Both the position numbers and the translations under genes were made by a program. DNA of 64,000 nt from Bacillus zhangzhouensis (lineage in GTDB: Bacteria > Bacillota > Bacilli > Bacillales > Bacillaceae). Positions 19,184 through 28,380 of the stretch are shown here, piece by piece (position 1 is the first letter of the stretch; every line of letters begins with the position of its first letter). The notes beneath the pieces were generated by a model that was not told the DNA's origin, did no database searches, and worked only from the letters and a program-made list of their open reading frames with translations. The DNA is taken from positions 62,001 through 126,000 of the forward strand of contig NZ_JOTP01000010.1 in the NCBI RefSeq assembly GCF_000715205.1, given 5' to 3'.

Positions 19184-20524
19184 CTAAAGTTGCGCCATAC
19201 TTTCTTTTATTGTATTAATGATAAATGTGGCGTCTTCATCTGTGATATTGAGCGGCGGCGCGAGCTGCGCAACGTTATTATAGCCAGCGACCGTATCTCC
19301 ATTTTTCCCGATGATCAGCCCGCGTTTTTTACATTCTGCAATCAATTGACCGACAACACTTGGATCAGCTGGCTTTTTTGACTGCTGATCCTGCACAAGC
19401 TCAATCCCAAACAGCAAGCCTTTTCCTCTGACATCACCGACAAATGGATGTTCTTTTAACTCTTGCAAACGTTCGAGCATGTCTCGACCAAGTGTGTCAG
19501 ATCGTTCCACTAATTGCTCGTTTTCTATAATATTTAGGTTGGCAACTGCAACCGCACAGGAAGCAGGATGACCGCCAAATGTATTAACATGACGCAGCCG
19601 GTCATACGTATCTTCTCCTGCATAGGCTTCATAGATTTCCCGTTTGACGCATGTTGCAGAAAGCGGTAAATAGCCGCTTGTGATCCCCTTTGCCATTGTA
19701 ATAATATCTGGCTTCACTTCCTCATGCATAAAACCAAACCGCTTTCCTGTTCGGCCAAAGCCGCATATCACTTCATCCACAATGAGAAGCGCTCCATGAG
19801 CTTCACAAATGTCTTTGACCTTCTTTAAATACCCTTTTGGCGGCATTAGGATACCGCCTCCCGTAATAATCGGCTCCATGATGACCCCAGCAATGGTCTC
19901 ACTTAATTCCCATGTCATCGCTTGATCAATCGCAGCAGCACTTGCCAAATTCTCTTGGTCCTCGGGGTGCCGATACAGATCAGGTGGCGCGACATGGATG
20001 AAGCCCTGCCCTAATGGTTCATATTTATATTTACGCTGCGCTTGACCGGTTGCAGCAAGAGCTGCTGCTGTATTGCCATGATACGATCGATATCGGGAGA
20101 TGAATTTTGTTCGTGTACCCTCTCCCTTTTGCGCATGATATTGTTTTGCGATCTTAAATGCGGTTTCATTGGCTTCAGAACCGCTGTTGGAAAAGAAGAT
20201 GACATAGTCACCCCCAAGCCATTCATTGAGCTTCTCAGCCAGCTGAATAGCTGGTACATGGCTTTGTGTAAGCGGATAGTAAGGCATCGTATTTAATTGC
20301 TGATACGCCGCTTCTGCAAGCTCTTTTCGGCCATATCCGGCATTTACACACCAAAGGCCTGACATCCCATCTAAATATCGATTCCCATGAATATCTGTCA
20401 CCCATGCGCCTTCTGCCTCGTGAATGACCATGCTTTCATTTTCTTTGTTTGTCCCTTTCATATGATGCCAGATCAACTGATCATCTTTTGCCTGAAGATT
20501 TTGAGCTTGCTCATGTATTTTCAT
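19184..20524 (-). CDS. yhxA: class III aminotransferase YhxA
   Basis: A pyridoxal-phosphate omega-amino acid (beta-alanine/pyruvate type) aminotransferase; the physiological substrate is unproven. From the ATG at 20524 it has 446 residues. Hallmarks are NSGSEANETAFKIA near 110 (phosphate cup), YRSYHGNTAAALAATG near 145, LIVDEVICGFGRTG near 250 and the Schiff-base Lys in ITMAKGITSGYLPLSA near 280. An alternative ATG at 20557 has no site; TGGGGGCGTGGGAAG before 20524 is only moderate. The PucR-type regulator and AEC permease just upstream on the same strand may form a functional group with it. Confidence 0.85.
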   Translation of the reverse strand: MKIHEQAQNLQAKDDQLIWHHMKGTNKENESMVIHEAEGAWVTDIHGNRYLDGMSGLWCVNAGYGRKELAEAAYQQLNTMPYYPLTQSHVPAIQLAEKLNEWLGGDYVIFFSNSGSEANETAFKIAKQYHAQKGEGTRTKFISRYRSYHGNTAAALAATGQAQRKYKYEPLGQGFIHVAPPDLYRHPEDQENLASAAAIDQAMTWELSETIAGVIMEPIITGGGILMPPKGYLKKVKDICEAHGALLIVDEVICGFGRTGKRFGFMHEEVKPDIITMAKGITSGYLPLSATCVKREIYEAYAGEDTYDRLRHVNTFGGHPASCAVAVANLNIIENEQLVERSDTLGRDMLERLQELKEHPFVGDVRGKGLLFGIELVQDQQSKKPADPSVVGQLIAECKKRGLIIGKNGDTVAGYNNVAQLAPPLNITDEDATFIINTIKESMAQL

Positions 20525-20776
20525 CTTCCCACGCCCCCATGTATCCGTTTTCATCATTAAAGAAGCTTAGACAGGTCCAGTACATTGCCTCTCCATTCAT
20601 TATATGGATGAAAAGTGAGGCATATGAAACTGAAACAAGGCCGCCTGTAAGAGAGAACCAATCGTTACTTTCATTATAAAAAGGGGCAGGGCCTATTACA
20701 TTAGACAGATCGTCAACTCATTGAAAAGAACCATAAGACACTCTACTTGATGCCTCGGTAAATCTAACACACCTTG

Positions 20777-22369
20777 TTAACGGCTATTTCCTTGCAGGAA
20801 TTCATAAGCAAGAATCGCAAATTCAAGCGCCTGGCGTTTCGGCGCCTGCATCATATCCTCTCCAAGCAAAGCATGCAGTTTATCCAGTCTATGATAAAGG
20901 GTCTGCCTGACAATATAGAGCTGGCTTGCGGTTTCTTTTTTAGAACCGTTCGTCTGTAAAAAGATATTCAACGTTTGATAGAGCCTTCCGCTATTTTGCT
21001 TATCATATAAAATCACCGGCTCTAAATACTCTTTCACCAAGCATTCTAGTAAACCGCTCTCTTTCATGACCGGCATCAGCCGAAGCATATGTAAATCTTG
21101 ATAAAATGGGCTTTCCACTCGCTGCGGCATTGCTTTTTTTAAATGGAGCACTTCTTTTGCTGCTTGAAAGCTTTTTCTCATATGCTGAAACTGCTCACAA
21201 TATTGACCAATCCCAAAATTGATCACGGTCCCACGAGGCTGCTCACGATCATATAATTGCCTCATTTCATTTGCTGCCTTCTCTGCTCGCTCCTTCCAGT
21301 CTTCTACCTTTCTCGTGTTCAATAAAATAAACAAGGTTTGTCCTTGATGCTCATAAGCGATCAGATGGAAACCGGCACGTTGAAAGATGGAGCGGCAAGA
21401 TACGAGAAAGTAAAGATTTCCTGCAATTTTTTCAATTTGATGATGTTTTTGAAAGAGCATGACCACACAGCCGGTTGGTTTTTTCAGTCCTTCCGTTTCT
21501 TCAAGATGCTCTAAAATGTCTCTTTCTGCATGCTCCTCCTGGAACCATTTTTGCAGCCATTCATTCTCTTTTGTCTTCTTCAGTTCTTCAGTATAAAGCT
21601 CTCTTAAAGTTTGCTGGGCAAGGGCATTCGCTCCCTTGTCCATCACGAGCAGTTCAAATTCTGAAAGTGAGTTCGATTGATGAATGAGCACAAGATCTGC
21701 AAATGTTTGTTTGAGTGCGAGGACTTGTTTTTGAGTCACTTCATACCCTTTTGGCAAGCAAGCATACTGCAAATAATTCATGACAAGCTCCTCAGTTTGT
21801 TTGGATGAATCACATAAAATAATTGGCTCGCCTTGAACGGGTATGAGTAAAAGAATTCCTCTTAAGTGCTGATACACTTGATCTAAAATATCCATCTGCG
21901 GATGAGGGGTCAATAAAAGCTCATTAAGCTTTGATGATAGTGCTTCTAAGTCGGCCATCATTTGATACTGGCGCTCGATCATCATCGTATGAAGATGCTG
22001 TGTAATGTTGACGAATTTCACTTCTTTTGTAAACAGAATAAGGGGAAAATCCCTTTCTTCTGCATAGGCAATCAGTTCTTCCGGCACATCGAAGCGCAGC
22101 GGAACAAATTCAATACACAAGCCAGCTGCACCTGAGTCAATCAGCTGTCTTAAAAACTCTTTAAATACATCCAATTGATCATGAAAACCTGCGGCCGTTG
22201 TTAATATAAGCTCGCCTCCATTTAACAAATCCTCTACAGCAGGCACTTCTAACACATGTACCCATTTGACTTGCCGAAACAGTCCCTTTTCCCCAGCTAA
22301 TACTTTCGCATGCGTAAAATACTTCGTTTTTAACACATCACGCACTTGAAAATGAACATCTGCATTCAT
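20777..22369 (-). CDS. PucR-family transcriptional regulator
   Basis: Members of this family are activators of amino-acid, purine or amine catabolism that sense metabolites directly. The 530-residue protein has an N-terminal PucR ligand domain (about 8-125, with the motif KWVHVLEVPAVEDLLNGGELILTT split over its first strands). A central GGDEF-like/CdaR segment follows (about 290-410). A C-terminal PucR-type helix-turn-helix (about 470-525, NGSKKETASQLYIVRQTLYHRLDKL) ends it. The start follows AAAGGGGGATA. It is transcribed toward yhxA, 250 bases away, and may control it. B. subtilis has no regulator at this position as far as I recall. Confidence 0.85.
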   Translation of the reverse strand: MNADVHFQVRDVLKTKYFTHAKVLAGEKGLFRQVKWVHVLEVPAVEDLLNGGELILTTAAGFHDQLDVFKEFLRQLIDSGAAGLCIEFVPLRFDVPEELIAYAEERDFPLILFTKEVKFVNITQHLHTMMIERQYQMMADLEALSSKLNELLLTPHPQMDILDQVYQHLRGILLLIPVQGEPIILCDSSKQTEELVMNYLQYACLPKGYEVTQKQVLALKQTFADLVLIHQSNSLSEFELLVMDKGANALAQQTLRELYTEELKKTKENEWLQKWFQEEHAERDILEHLEETEGLKKPTGCVVMLFQKHHQIEKIAGNLYFLVSCRSIFQRAGFHLIAYEHQGQTLFILLNTRKVEDWKERAEKAANEMRQLYDREQPRGTVINFGIGQYCEQFQHMRKSFQAAKEVLHLKKAMPQRVESPFYQDLHMLRLMPVMKESGLLECLVKEYLEPVILYDKQNSGRLYQTLNIFLQTNGSKKETASQLYIVRQTLYHRLDKLHALLGEDMMQAPKRQALEFAILAYEFLQGNSR

Positions 22370-22397
22370 TCATATATCCCCCTTTGTTTGCCGTCCC

Positions 22398-23315
22398 CTA
22401 TCCCAGAGGGTGCCTGGATAAAATCCATAATAAAACAGGTAAAGTGACGATACTTAAGATTGTACTGAGAAACGTCGCGCTTGACACAAACTCAGGCTTC
22501 GTTCGAAATTGTACAGCCATCAGCGTTGTATTCGCTGCCGTCGGCATGGCTGCAACTAAGACCATAATTTGTTTTACCAAATCATCTACAGGTAAAATGA
22601 GCGTAAAGACAAATGCGATCAGTGGTGAGATCAATAATTTTAGCAGCACAGCATAGGAAATATGGCGATACTCCACTTGCTTAAAAGAAATCACTGCCAG
22701 CTGCATGCCTAAAATGAGCATAATCGTCGGTATGGCTGCATCCCCAACCAGCTGAACACCCGTCATAAGCTCTTTAGGTAATGAAAGGTCAATCAGCTGA
22801 AATAATAGACCGATGAGTGCCCCATAAGCAACCGGCATACGCAGCACTTTTTTCAAAACGACCTTTAGATCTCCCGCATCCTCTCCGCCCTTTGCCGCAT
22901 AATACATGCCGATTGTACTCATCACAAGCTGCTGAAGAACCATCAACACAATTGCAATATCTAAACCTGCTGCTCCGAAGACAAGCAGGACAACAGGTGT
23001 GCCGTAATTTCCATTATTCATAAATGCTGACGACAGAATCATGGCACAATACGTTTCATTCGAATAACCATAAATACGAGATAAAATGAAGACACATAAA
23101 ACAAGTGAAAGGCAAAGCCCTACGACAAAAATGGCTAGGTACACATAGTCCATTGACACTTTGTTTTGATAAAAAGTTTCAAACGCAAGAAATGGTGACA
23201 TTAAGTATAAAGACATTGATGAGAGCGTATGTATGTCAAAACCAATTGCCTTCTGCCCGATATATCCTATGAGGAAAATGCCGAACACTGGCATTAAAAC
23301 AAGTAAAAACTCCAT
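22398..23315 (-). CDS. AEC-family (auxin efflux carrier) permease
   Basis: A membrane transporter of 305 residues with about ten predicted helices; AEC proteins move small organic anions such as malate or amino-acid derivatives. Typical features are the conserved NYGTPVVLLVFGAAG near residue 110 in the first half and MVLVAAMPTAANTTLMAVQF near 260 in the second half. It lies 28 bases upstream of the PucR-type gene on the same strand, so the two are probably one operon, and the substrate may be the compound handled by YhxA. That link is inference. Confidence 0.85.
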   Translation of the reverse strand: MEFLLVLMPVFGIFLIGYIGQKAIGFDIHTLSSMSLYLMSPFLAFETFYQNKVSMDYVYLAIFVVGLCLSLVLCVFILSRIYGYSNETYCAMILSSAFMNNGNYGTPVVLLVFGAAGLDIAIVLMVLQQLVMSTIGMYYAAKGGEDAGDLKVVLKKVLRMPVAYGALIGLLFQLIDLSLPKELMTGVQLVGDAAIPTIMLILGMQLAVISFKQVEYRHISYAVLLKLLISPLIAFVFTLILPVDDLVKQIMVLVAAMPTAANTTLMAVQFRTKPEFVSSATFLSTILSIVTLPVLLWILSRHPLG

Positions 23316-23403
23316 GCTGCACCTACTTTTCTCTAGATGAATACCTTATTCCTTTTGCTTCCTCATTATCATACCACTGATAAACAATAAAAAAGAAGCA
23401 CCC

Positions 23404-23820
23404 TTATGAAAGGTCGCTTCTCTCCTCATCCATATAGAACACTTCCCACAAATGACCATCAAGATCCTGAAAGCTCCATCCATACATGAAATCATGATCC
23501 TGCTTTTCCTTAAACGGCGAACCGCCTGCTGCAATTGCCTGCTCCACCAACTCATCAACCTCTTCTCTTGAATCGACCCGCATGGAGATAATCACCTCAG
23601 ATGCCTGCTTTGCATCGACCAATTGTTTCTCTGAAATGGATTGAAAATGTTTAAGGGATAACAGCATGACGGTGATCGTGTCGTCAATGACCAAACAAGC
23701 GGCCTGATCATTTGTAAACTGCGGTTGGAAGTCAAAGCCCAGTTGCTCAAAAAAAACTCTTGATTCCTTTACATGCTTTACCGGCAAATTGATATACAAA
23801 TGTTTCGATTGTCGCCCCAT
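23404..23820 (-). CDS. VOC-family (glyoxalase-like) protein
   Basis: A 138-residue vicinal-oxygen-chelate fold protein; whether it is an enzyme or a binding protein cannot be told. Two beta-alpha-beta-beta-beta units are visible, beginning HLYINLPVKHVKESRVFFEQLG and IISMRVDSREEVDELVEQA. The C-terminal end MYGWSFQDLDGHLWEVFYMDEE carries the Glu ligand typical of the fold. The family resembles YaeR/PhnB-like proteins called 'glyoxalase/bleomycin resistance'. The start at 23820 follows AAAGGAGAGGAAC; the longer frame to 23910 has no site. Confidence 0.8.
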   Translation of the reverse strand: MGRQSKHLYINLPVKHVKESRVFFEQLGFDFQPQFTNDQAACLVIDDTITVMLLSLKHFQSISEKQLVDAKQASEVIISMRVDSREEVDELVEQAIAAGGSPFKEKQDHDFMYGWSFQDLDGHLWEVFYMDEERSDLS

Positions 23821-23986
23821 GTTCCTCTCCTTTTTGAACTCATGATCTCCTTTCAGTATATTCATCTTTTGCTTAGGCATCCCTTTGTCACATGAAAAAA
23901 TAAGCGGCAAGACTCATTACCTTATTTTAACAAAAATGTATAATAAATCTCGAACACAATATAAAATAAACTAGGAGGTTTTCATA

Positions 23987-24403
23987 ATGAAAACAATCGC
24001 AAAATCTTTGGTGCTCTCCACTACTGTCCTTTTATTCGCTTCACCACTCACACAGACAGCTGATGCTGCATCTATTCAAAACGAACAGGTCACAACACAG
24101 AGTGATTTTCAGCTTCCTTCAGTCACTGACACAATTAAACAAAACATTGAACTCTCTTTCCAAAAACAAGATAAGTGGTTACAAAAATTAGAATTGATTG
24201 CAGGACAAGAAAAACGTGAACAATTTGAACAGTTTTTCAATCAACATGTAGGACCTGATTTGAAAAATCTGTTAGAAGAGCCTACTCTTACTTGGAAACA
24301 AGTAGATAAAACGATTTATCAATCTCTAGTCAAATCTGGTGTTCCATTTTTAGCTGCCAAAAGCTTTGCTCACTTTGCTACATTGTCGTTAAAGAAAATG
24401 TAA
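23987..24403 (+). CDS. secreted protein of unknown function
   Basis: A 138-residue exported protein with a clear Sec signal peptide (about 1-28, MKTIAKSLVLSTTVLLFASP, cleavage near ADAA). The mature part of about 110 residues is helical, Gln/Lys-rich and contains no Cys: QKQDKWLQKLELIAGQEKREQFEQFFNQHVG split around residues 62-95. I recognise no family. The start follows ACTAGGAGG and a GC hairpin terminator follows at 24407-24441, so it is a monocistronic gene. It is absent from the B. subtilis order here. Confidence 0.7.
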   Translation: MKTIAKSLVLSTTVLLFASPLTQTADAASIQNEQVTTQSDFQLPSVTDTIKQNIELSFQKQDKWLQKLELIAGQEKREQFEQFFNQHVGPDLKNLLEEPTLTWKQVDKTIYQSLVKSGVPFLAAKSFAHFATLSLKKM

Positions 24404-24408
24404 ACATA

Positions 24409-24441
24409 AAAACAAGCGCCTCGCATACAACGGGGCGCTTG
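24409..24441 (+). terminator. terminator of the 138-residue secreted protein gene
   Basis: ACAAGCGCC..GGGGCGCTTGTTTT forms a GC-rich stem followed by Ts. It is also placed to stop yhcX transcription from the other side. Confidence 0.75.
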
Positions 24442-24447
24442 TTTTGG

Positions 24448-25986
24448 TTATTTCTTATATTCAATATGGTACACGTCTCTTCTTCGGTCTTTCAGCTGAC
24501 GTACCGTTCCATCTTGCCGCTGTCTTCTTAAAATTTCTAAATCGACATCACCGACGACAACCATTTCAATATTCGGATTACACTCTCCTACAATCCCATC
24601 TCTTGCAAATTCAAAGTCAGAAGGGGCAAAAATAGCAGATTGTGCATATTGGACATCCATATTTTCGGTTTGCGGAAGATTTCCGACAGTTCCAGAGATG
24701 ACTGTATAAATCTGATTTTCAACCGCTCTAGCCTGCGCACAGTAGCGCACTCTTAAATAGCCTTGGCGGTCTTCTGTACAAAACGGAGTGAAAATAATTT
24801 TCGCTCCTTTGTCAGCAGCAATCCGAGCAAGCTCAGGAAATTCAATATCGTAGCAAATCTGGATCGCAATTTTGCCGCAGTCCGTATCAAATACCCGGAC
24901 TTGGTCACCGCTTGAAATTCCCCACCATTTTCTTTCATTCGGTGTAATGTGAAGCTTATATTGTTTTTCAATCGTTCCATCACGTCTAAATAAATAGGCA
25001 ATATTGTAGATTTTCCCTTCCTCTTCAACGAAGTGGGACCCACCGATAATGTTAATGTTGTACTTCACAGAGAGATCTGTAAACAAATTAATGTAGTCCT
25101 CGGTATATTCCGTGATCCGTTGTACCGCAAGACTTGGTGATCGCTCTTCTAAATAAGACATGAGCTGTGTCGTGAAAATTTCCGGGAAAACGGCAAAGTC
25201 AGCCGATGCATCTGATGCAACATCAACGTAATACTCCACCTGATTCATAAATTCCTCAAAGGAATGAATTTGTTTCATCGCATATTGAATCACACAAATT
25301 CGAACTGGGAAGGCCGATTTATAATATCTTTTCGATTGCGGACGATAATCTACATTGTTCCATTCCATTAACGTCGCATATGTGCTGGATGCTTTATCAT
25401 CCGGCAAGTAATTCGGATTGATCCGCATGAGAGTAAATTCATTTAACAGCTGAAAAGATAGAACGGGATCATAAATTTGGTGGAGCGTCACCTGCTCAAC
25501 ATATTGGCGAGGCGTCATTTCCTCTTGATATTTATGATAGTTCGGGATGCGCCCACCAATGATGATGCTTTTTAAATTTAATCTTCTCGCTAAATCTTTT
25601 CTAGCTTCATACAAACGATGACCAATTTTCATGCGGCGATACTCAGGACTTACCATCACTTCAATTCCATACATGTTCATTCCATCGGGATTATGATTGG
25701 TGATGTACCCATCATCTGTAATGTCCTGCCAAGTGTGCCGATCATCGTATTCATCAAAGTTAATTAATAAACTTGAACAAGAGCCAATGATTTCTCCCTC
25801 GAATTCCGCACAAAACTGTCCTTCCGGAAAATGCTCGAGATGACTTTCAAGATGCTCTCGTTTCCAAGGGTCCATGCCCGGAAAGCATAGTTCTTGAAGC
25901 GCAATGATCCGGTCGATATCTTCTTCCCTGATATTACGGATCACCATTCTTTTTTCAAAACGCGTTAAATCTAGTTTTTCTGCCAT
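24448..25986 (-). CDS. yhcX: GNAT-nitrilase fusion protein YhcX
   Basis: A predicted carbon-nitrogen hydrolase (nitrilase superfamily) joined to an N-terminal acetyltransferase; substrate unknown. It has 512 residues, essentially the B. subtilis length. The GNAT part (about 15-190) contains VSPEYRRMKIGHRLYEARK near 112. The CN-hydrolase part (about 228-500) shows the Glu-Lys-Cys triad: FPEIFTTQL (Glu), KLHITPNERKWW (Lys) and AIQICYDIEFPEL (Cys). The ATG follows AAGGGGACAA. yhcW follows upstream by 14 bases on the same strand, so they form an operon. Confidence 0.9.
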   Translation of the reverse strand: MAEKLDLTRFEKRMVIRNIREEDIDRIIALQELCFPGMDPWKREHLESHLEHFPEGQFCAEFEGEIIGSCSSLLINFDEYDDRHTWQDITDDGYITNHNPDGMNMYGIEVMVSPEYRRMKIGHRLYEARKDLARRLNLKSIIIGGRIPNYHKYQEEMTPRQYVEQVTLHQIYDPVLSFQLLNEFTLMRINPNYLPDDKASSTYATLMEWNNVDYRPQSKRYYKSAFPVRICVIQYAMKQIHSFEEFMNQVEYYVDVASDASADFAVFPEIFTTQLMSYLEERSPSLAVQRITEYTEDYINLFTDLSVKYNINIIGGSHFVEEEGKIYNIAYLFRRDGTIEKQYKLHITPNERKWWGISSGDQVRVFDTDCGKIAIQICYDIEFPELARIAADKGAKIIFTPFCTEDRQGYLRVRYCAQARAVENQIYTVISGTVGNLPQTENMDVQYAQSAIFAPSDFEFARDGIVGECNPNIEMVVVGDVDLEILRRQRQDGTVRQLKDRRRDVYHIEYKK

Positions 25987-26000
25987 GAGTCTTTGTCCCC

Positions 26001-26666
26001 TTACTGATCCTCTTTTTCAAGCTGATGGAATAGCTGGAGCAATTCGATTTCAGCCATAGATTCTAACCTGACATCATATTCTTCAAATTGCAGTGTGCTC
26101 GTCACTTTGTTTGGGACGACGACACATTTCATGCCTGCTCGTTTCGCAGCAACTGAGCCATTCACAGAATCCTCAAATGCCACGCAATCTTTCGGCTCTA
26201 CACCTAAGCAGCTTGCGGTTTGCAAATAAAGTTCTGGATTTGGTTTGACTTCTTCCACATCGTCTGACGTGCGGATACATTCAAAGTAATCGAACAGTCC
26301 AATTTGCTTGAGGTGATCAGACACCCATTTATAATCTGAGCTGGAAGCAAGTCCAATCTTGATCCCCAGCTCCTGAGCTGCTTCTAAATAAGCTTCTACG
26401 CCTGGTCTTGCTGATTCGTCCTTCATTCTCTTTTGAAAACGGGAACGCCGGTCCGCTGTGAGAGCCTCGTGATCTAATGTCTTCCCTAACTGCTCTTCCA
26501 AATATTCAAATGGCTTAAAGCCTGCCTGCGTACCGATGACATTGCCCCATACAGAAAGAGGCAGCTCCGATTCATGCTCTGCAAACATTTCCTGTAAAAC
26601 CTCATATTCATGTGTTTCTGTATCTAAAATTAATCCGTCAAAATCAAATATAATCGCCTTTACCAA
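26001..26666 (-). CDS. yhcW: HAD-superfamily phosphatase YhcW
   Basis: A beta-phosphoglucomutase-like HAD hydrolase, probably a sugar-phosphate phosphatase. From TTG at 26666 it has 221 residues, matching B. subtilis YhcW. The nucleophile motif is IIFDFDGLILDTE at 4-16, the Ser of motif II is in GLASSSDY near 112, the Lys of motif III is in VKPNPELYL near 148, and the acidic motif IV is in CVAFEDSVNGSVAA near 172. AAGGAG lies eight bases ahead of TTG. The apparent upstream ATG frame to 26789 has no site and is rejected. Confidence 0.88.
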   Translation of the reverse strand: MVKAIIFDFDGLILDTETHEYEVLQEMFAEHESELPLSVWGNVIGTQAGFKPFEYLEEQLGKTLDHEALTADRRSRFQKRMKDESARPGVEAYLEAAQELGIKIGLASSSDYKWVSDHLKQIGLFDYFECIRTSDDVEEVKPNPELYLQTASCLGVEPKDCVAFEDSVNGSVAAKRAGMKCVVVPNKVTSTLQFEEYDVRLESMAEIELLQLFHQLEKEDQ

Positions 26667-26975
26667 CGAGGCCACTCCTTTTTTTACGAAAGTCTGAAAC
26701 ATGATACTCACTGCTATCATATCGCGAATAAAATTGACTTTCAAAGATGAATGTCTGCTAAAATGATTATGTATAAAAGGAGCCTGCATCGTTTTGTCAG
26801 GCTCCTATCATGTTCGATTCATTCTGCAAGAGATCCAAGCGCTCCGATTCGTGGAGAAATAGGCAATGTTGAAAAAGAGCGGGTTTGGTATTACAGATCG
26901 TGAAGGTTTCTCCGTTCCCTTAAAAATAGTATGTGCGACCATCTTGTAAGTTAACAAGGAAGTTCACACCATCTT
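26667..26975. other. yhcU-yhcW intergenic stretch
   Basis: No complete gene is seen. It holds the yhcU terminator at 26773-26808 on the minus strand (GGAGCCTG..CAGGCTCC then TTTT) and, just past the yhcU stop, an out-of-frame protein-like segment described in the findings. B. subtilis has yhcV (a CBS-domain protein) between yhcU and yhcW as I recall; no recognisable yhcV is present here. Confidence 0.5.
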
Positions 26976-27326
26976 TTACGCATTTTGAAGGTGGCGGCTC
27001 GCAAAATCGTCTAAGTCAAACGGAAAAGAAAAGCCGCACGCATTGACCTGCTCACGGTTCCGCTCAAATAACTCACGATCTCGTTTTGTTACATGACGTT
27101 TAGGTTTTAAAATAATGGTATGTAATAGCTGAAGACCCGATAAAATACGAAAAGCATCATCCATCGTCCCGTTATATACCCCATCAATGAATGTAAGCGG
27201 GCGCTGTTTTTGACGCGCTTCCTGCTGCTCTTCATTGATCACATGGGATAAAAGATCTTCAACATCCTTTGATAATTCTTCAATTGCCTGCTCCTGCAGG
27301 TCTGTAGCAGCTTTCATTAATCTCAC
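26976..27326 (-). CDS. yhcU: YhcU-like hypothetical protein
   Basis: A soluble, helical 116-residue protein of unknown function (a Bacillus-specific family). Notable segments are LQEQAIEELSKDVEDLLSHV near 8-28 and ILKPKRHVTKRDRELFERN near 75-93. The start is GTG at 27326 behind AGAGAGG. It is named by its place between yhcT and yhcW. It may be truncated: the minus strand just after the stop encodes a protein-like stretch in another frame, and I recall B. subtilis YhcU as somewhat longer. Confidence 0.65.
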   Translation of the reverse strand: MRLMKAATDLQEQAIEELSKDVEDLLSHVINEEQQEARQKQRPLTFIDGVYNGTMDDAFRILSGLQLLHTIILKPKRHVTKRDRELFERNREQVNACGFSFPFDLDDFASRHLQNA

Positions 27327-27435
27327 GTGACATCTACCTCTCTGTCGTTATTTCTCCATTCAGAATAGCACAGAAAAAAAGGCGTTCGCTAAGGTAAGTG
27401 TTTCCTATATATACCCAAAGAGAGGAACGGATATC

Positions 27436-28344
27436 ATGATCATAAAAGGACATACACTCTCACTAAAAGTAGGTGAGCAGCATCACGGCACTTCATTAAG
27501 CCATTTTTTAAAAACAGAAGTGTCTGCTTCTAAACCGATCATTCATTTTTGGATGGAGTGTCAAAAAATACGTCTAAATCAAAAACCTGCCCATCACGCG
27601 GCAAAAGTCAGTACAGGTGACCAGATCATCATCGATCTATTTGAAACGGAAGAAAGTGATGTCACACCAGAATACGGTGATTTAGAGGTGCTCTTTGAGG
27701 ACGAGCATTTATTAATTGTACAAAAGCCAGCTGGCCGACCGACGCATCCGAATGAAAAAGGACAAATGGGCACATTGGCCAACCTTGTCGCCTTCCATTT
27801 TCAAGCAAACGGGGAAGAAAAGCGGGTGAGACATATTCACAGGCTTGATCAAGACACAAGCGGCACTGTCATTTTTGCAAAGCACAGGCTAGCACATGCT
27901 GTACTTGATCAAATGCTTTCTAACAAAACGATTAAAAGAACATACATCGCCATCGCAGAAGGACTGTTCAAGAAAAAGAAAGGCACCATCAACGAGGCAA
28001 TCGGCCGCGACAAACACCATGCAGTCAGACGGAGAATCTCTCCTACTGGACAAAGTGCTGTGACTCATTTTCAGGTCATCGAAATCAATAAACACCTACA
28101 GATGACAGCCGTCAAGCTTCGTTTGGAGACGGGAAGGACGCATCAAATCCGTGTCCATCTTAGCAGCCTCGGGCATCCTTTAGCTGGAGATACATTATAC
28201 GGCGGTATGCGAGATCGCATGAATAGATGCGCCCTTCATGCCAAAAAGATAGACATGAAACACCCATTTACAGGAGAGCATCTCACCATAGAGGCGCCTC
28301 TTCCACCTGATATGGCAGAGCTAATGGACAAGATCATACATTAA
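27436..28344 (+). CDS. yhcT: RluA-family pseudouridine synthase YhcT
   Basis: An RNA-modifying enzyme that isomerises uridine to pseudouridine in rRNA or tRNA. It has 302 residues: an S4-like N-terminal part (about 20-75, HFWMECQKIRLNQKPAHHAA) and the catalytic domain. The catalytic Asp lies in the family motif HRLDQDTSGTVIFAK near residue 138, and RLETGRTHQIRVHLSSLGHPLAGDTLYG near 230 is the second conserved block. The start follows AGAGAGGAACGG. A shared terminator with yhcS follows. Confidence 0.9.
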   Translation: MIIKGHTLSLKVGEQHHGTSLSHFLKTEVSASKPIIHFWMECQKIRLNQKPAHHAAKVSTGDQIIIDLFETEESDVTPEYGDLEVLFEDEHLLIVQKPAGRPTHPNEKGQMGTLANLVAFHFQANGEEKRVRHIHRLDQDTSGTVIFAKHRLAHAVLDQMLSNKTIKRTYIAIAEGLFKKKKGTINEAIGRDKHHAVRRRISPTGQSAVTHFQVIEINKHLQMTAVKLRLETGRTHQIRVHLSSLGHPLAGDTLYGGMRDRMNRCALHAKKIDMKHPFTGEHLTIEAPLPPDMAELMDKIIH

Positions 28345-28348
28345 ACGA

Positions 28349-28380
28349 AAAAGAGCCTGCATATGATCAGGCTCTTTTTT
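28349..28380. terminator. bidirectional terminator yhcT/yhcS
   Basis: AAAAAGAGCCTG..CAGGCTCTTTTTT is a clean symmetric hairpin between the two convergent genes. Confidence 0.8.

Noticed and set aside
26976-27326. Assigning the gene to YhcV (CBS domains)
   Set aside because: The protein lacks any CBS motif and fits YhcU by position; yhcV appears to be missing.
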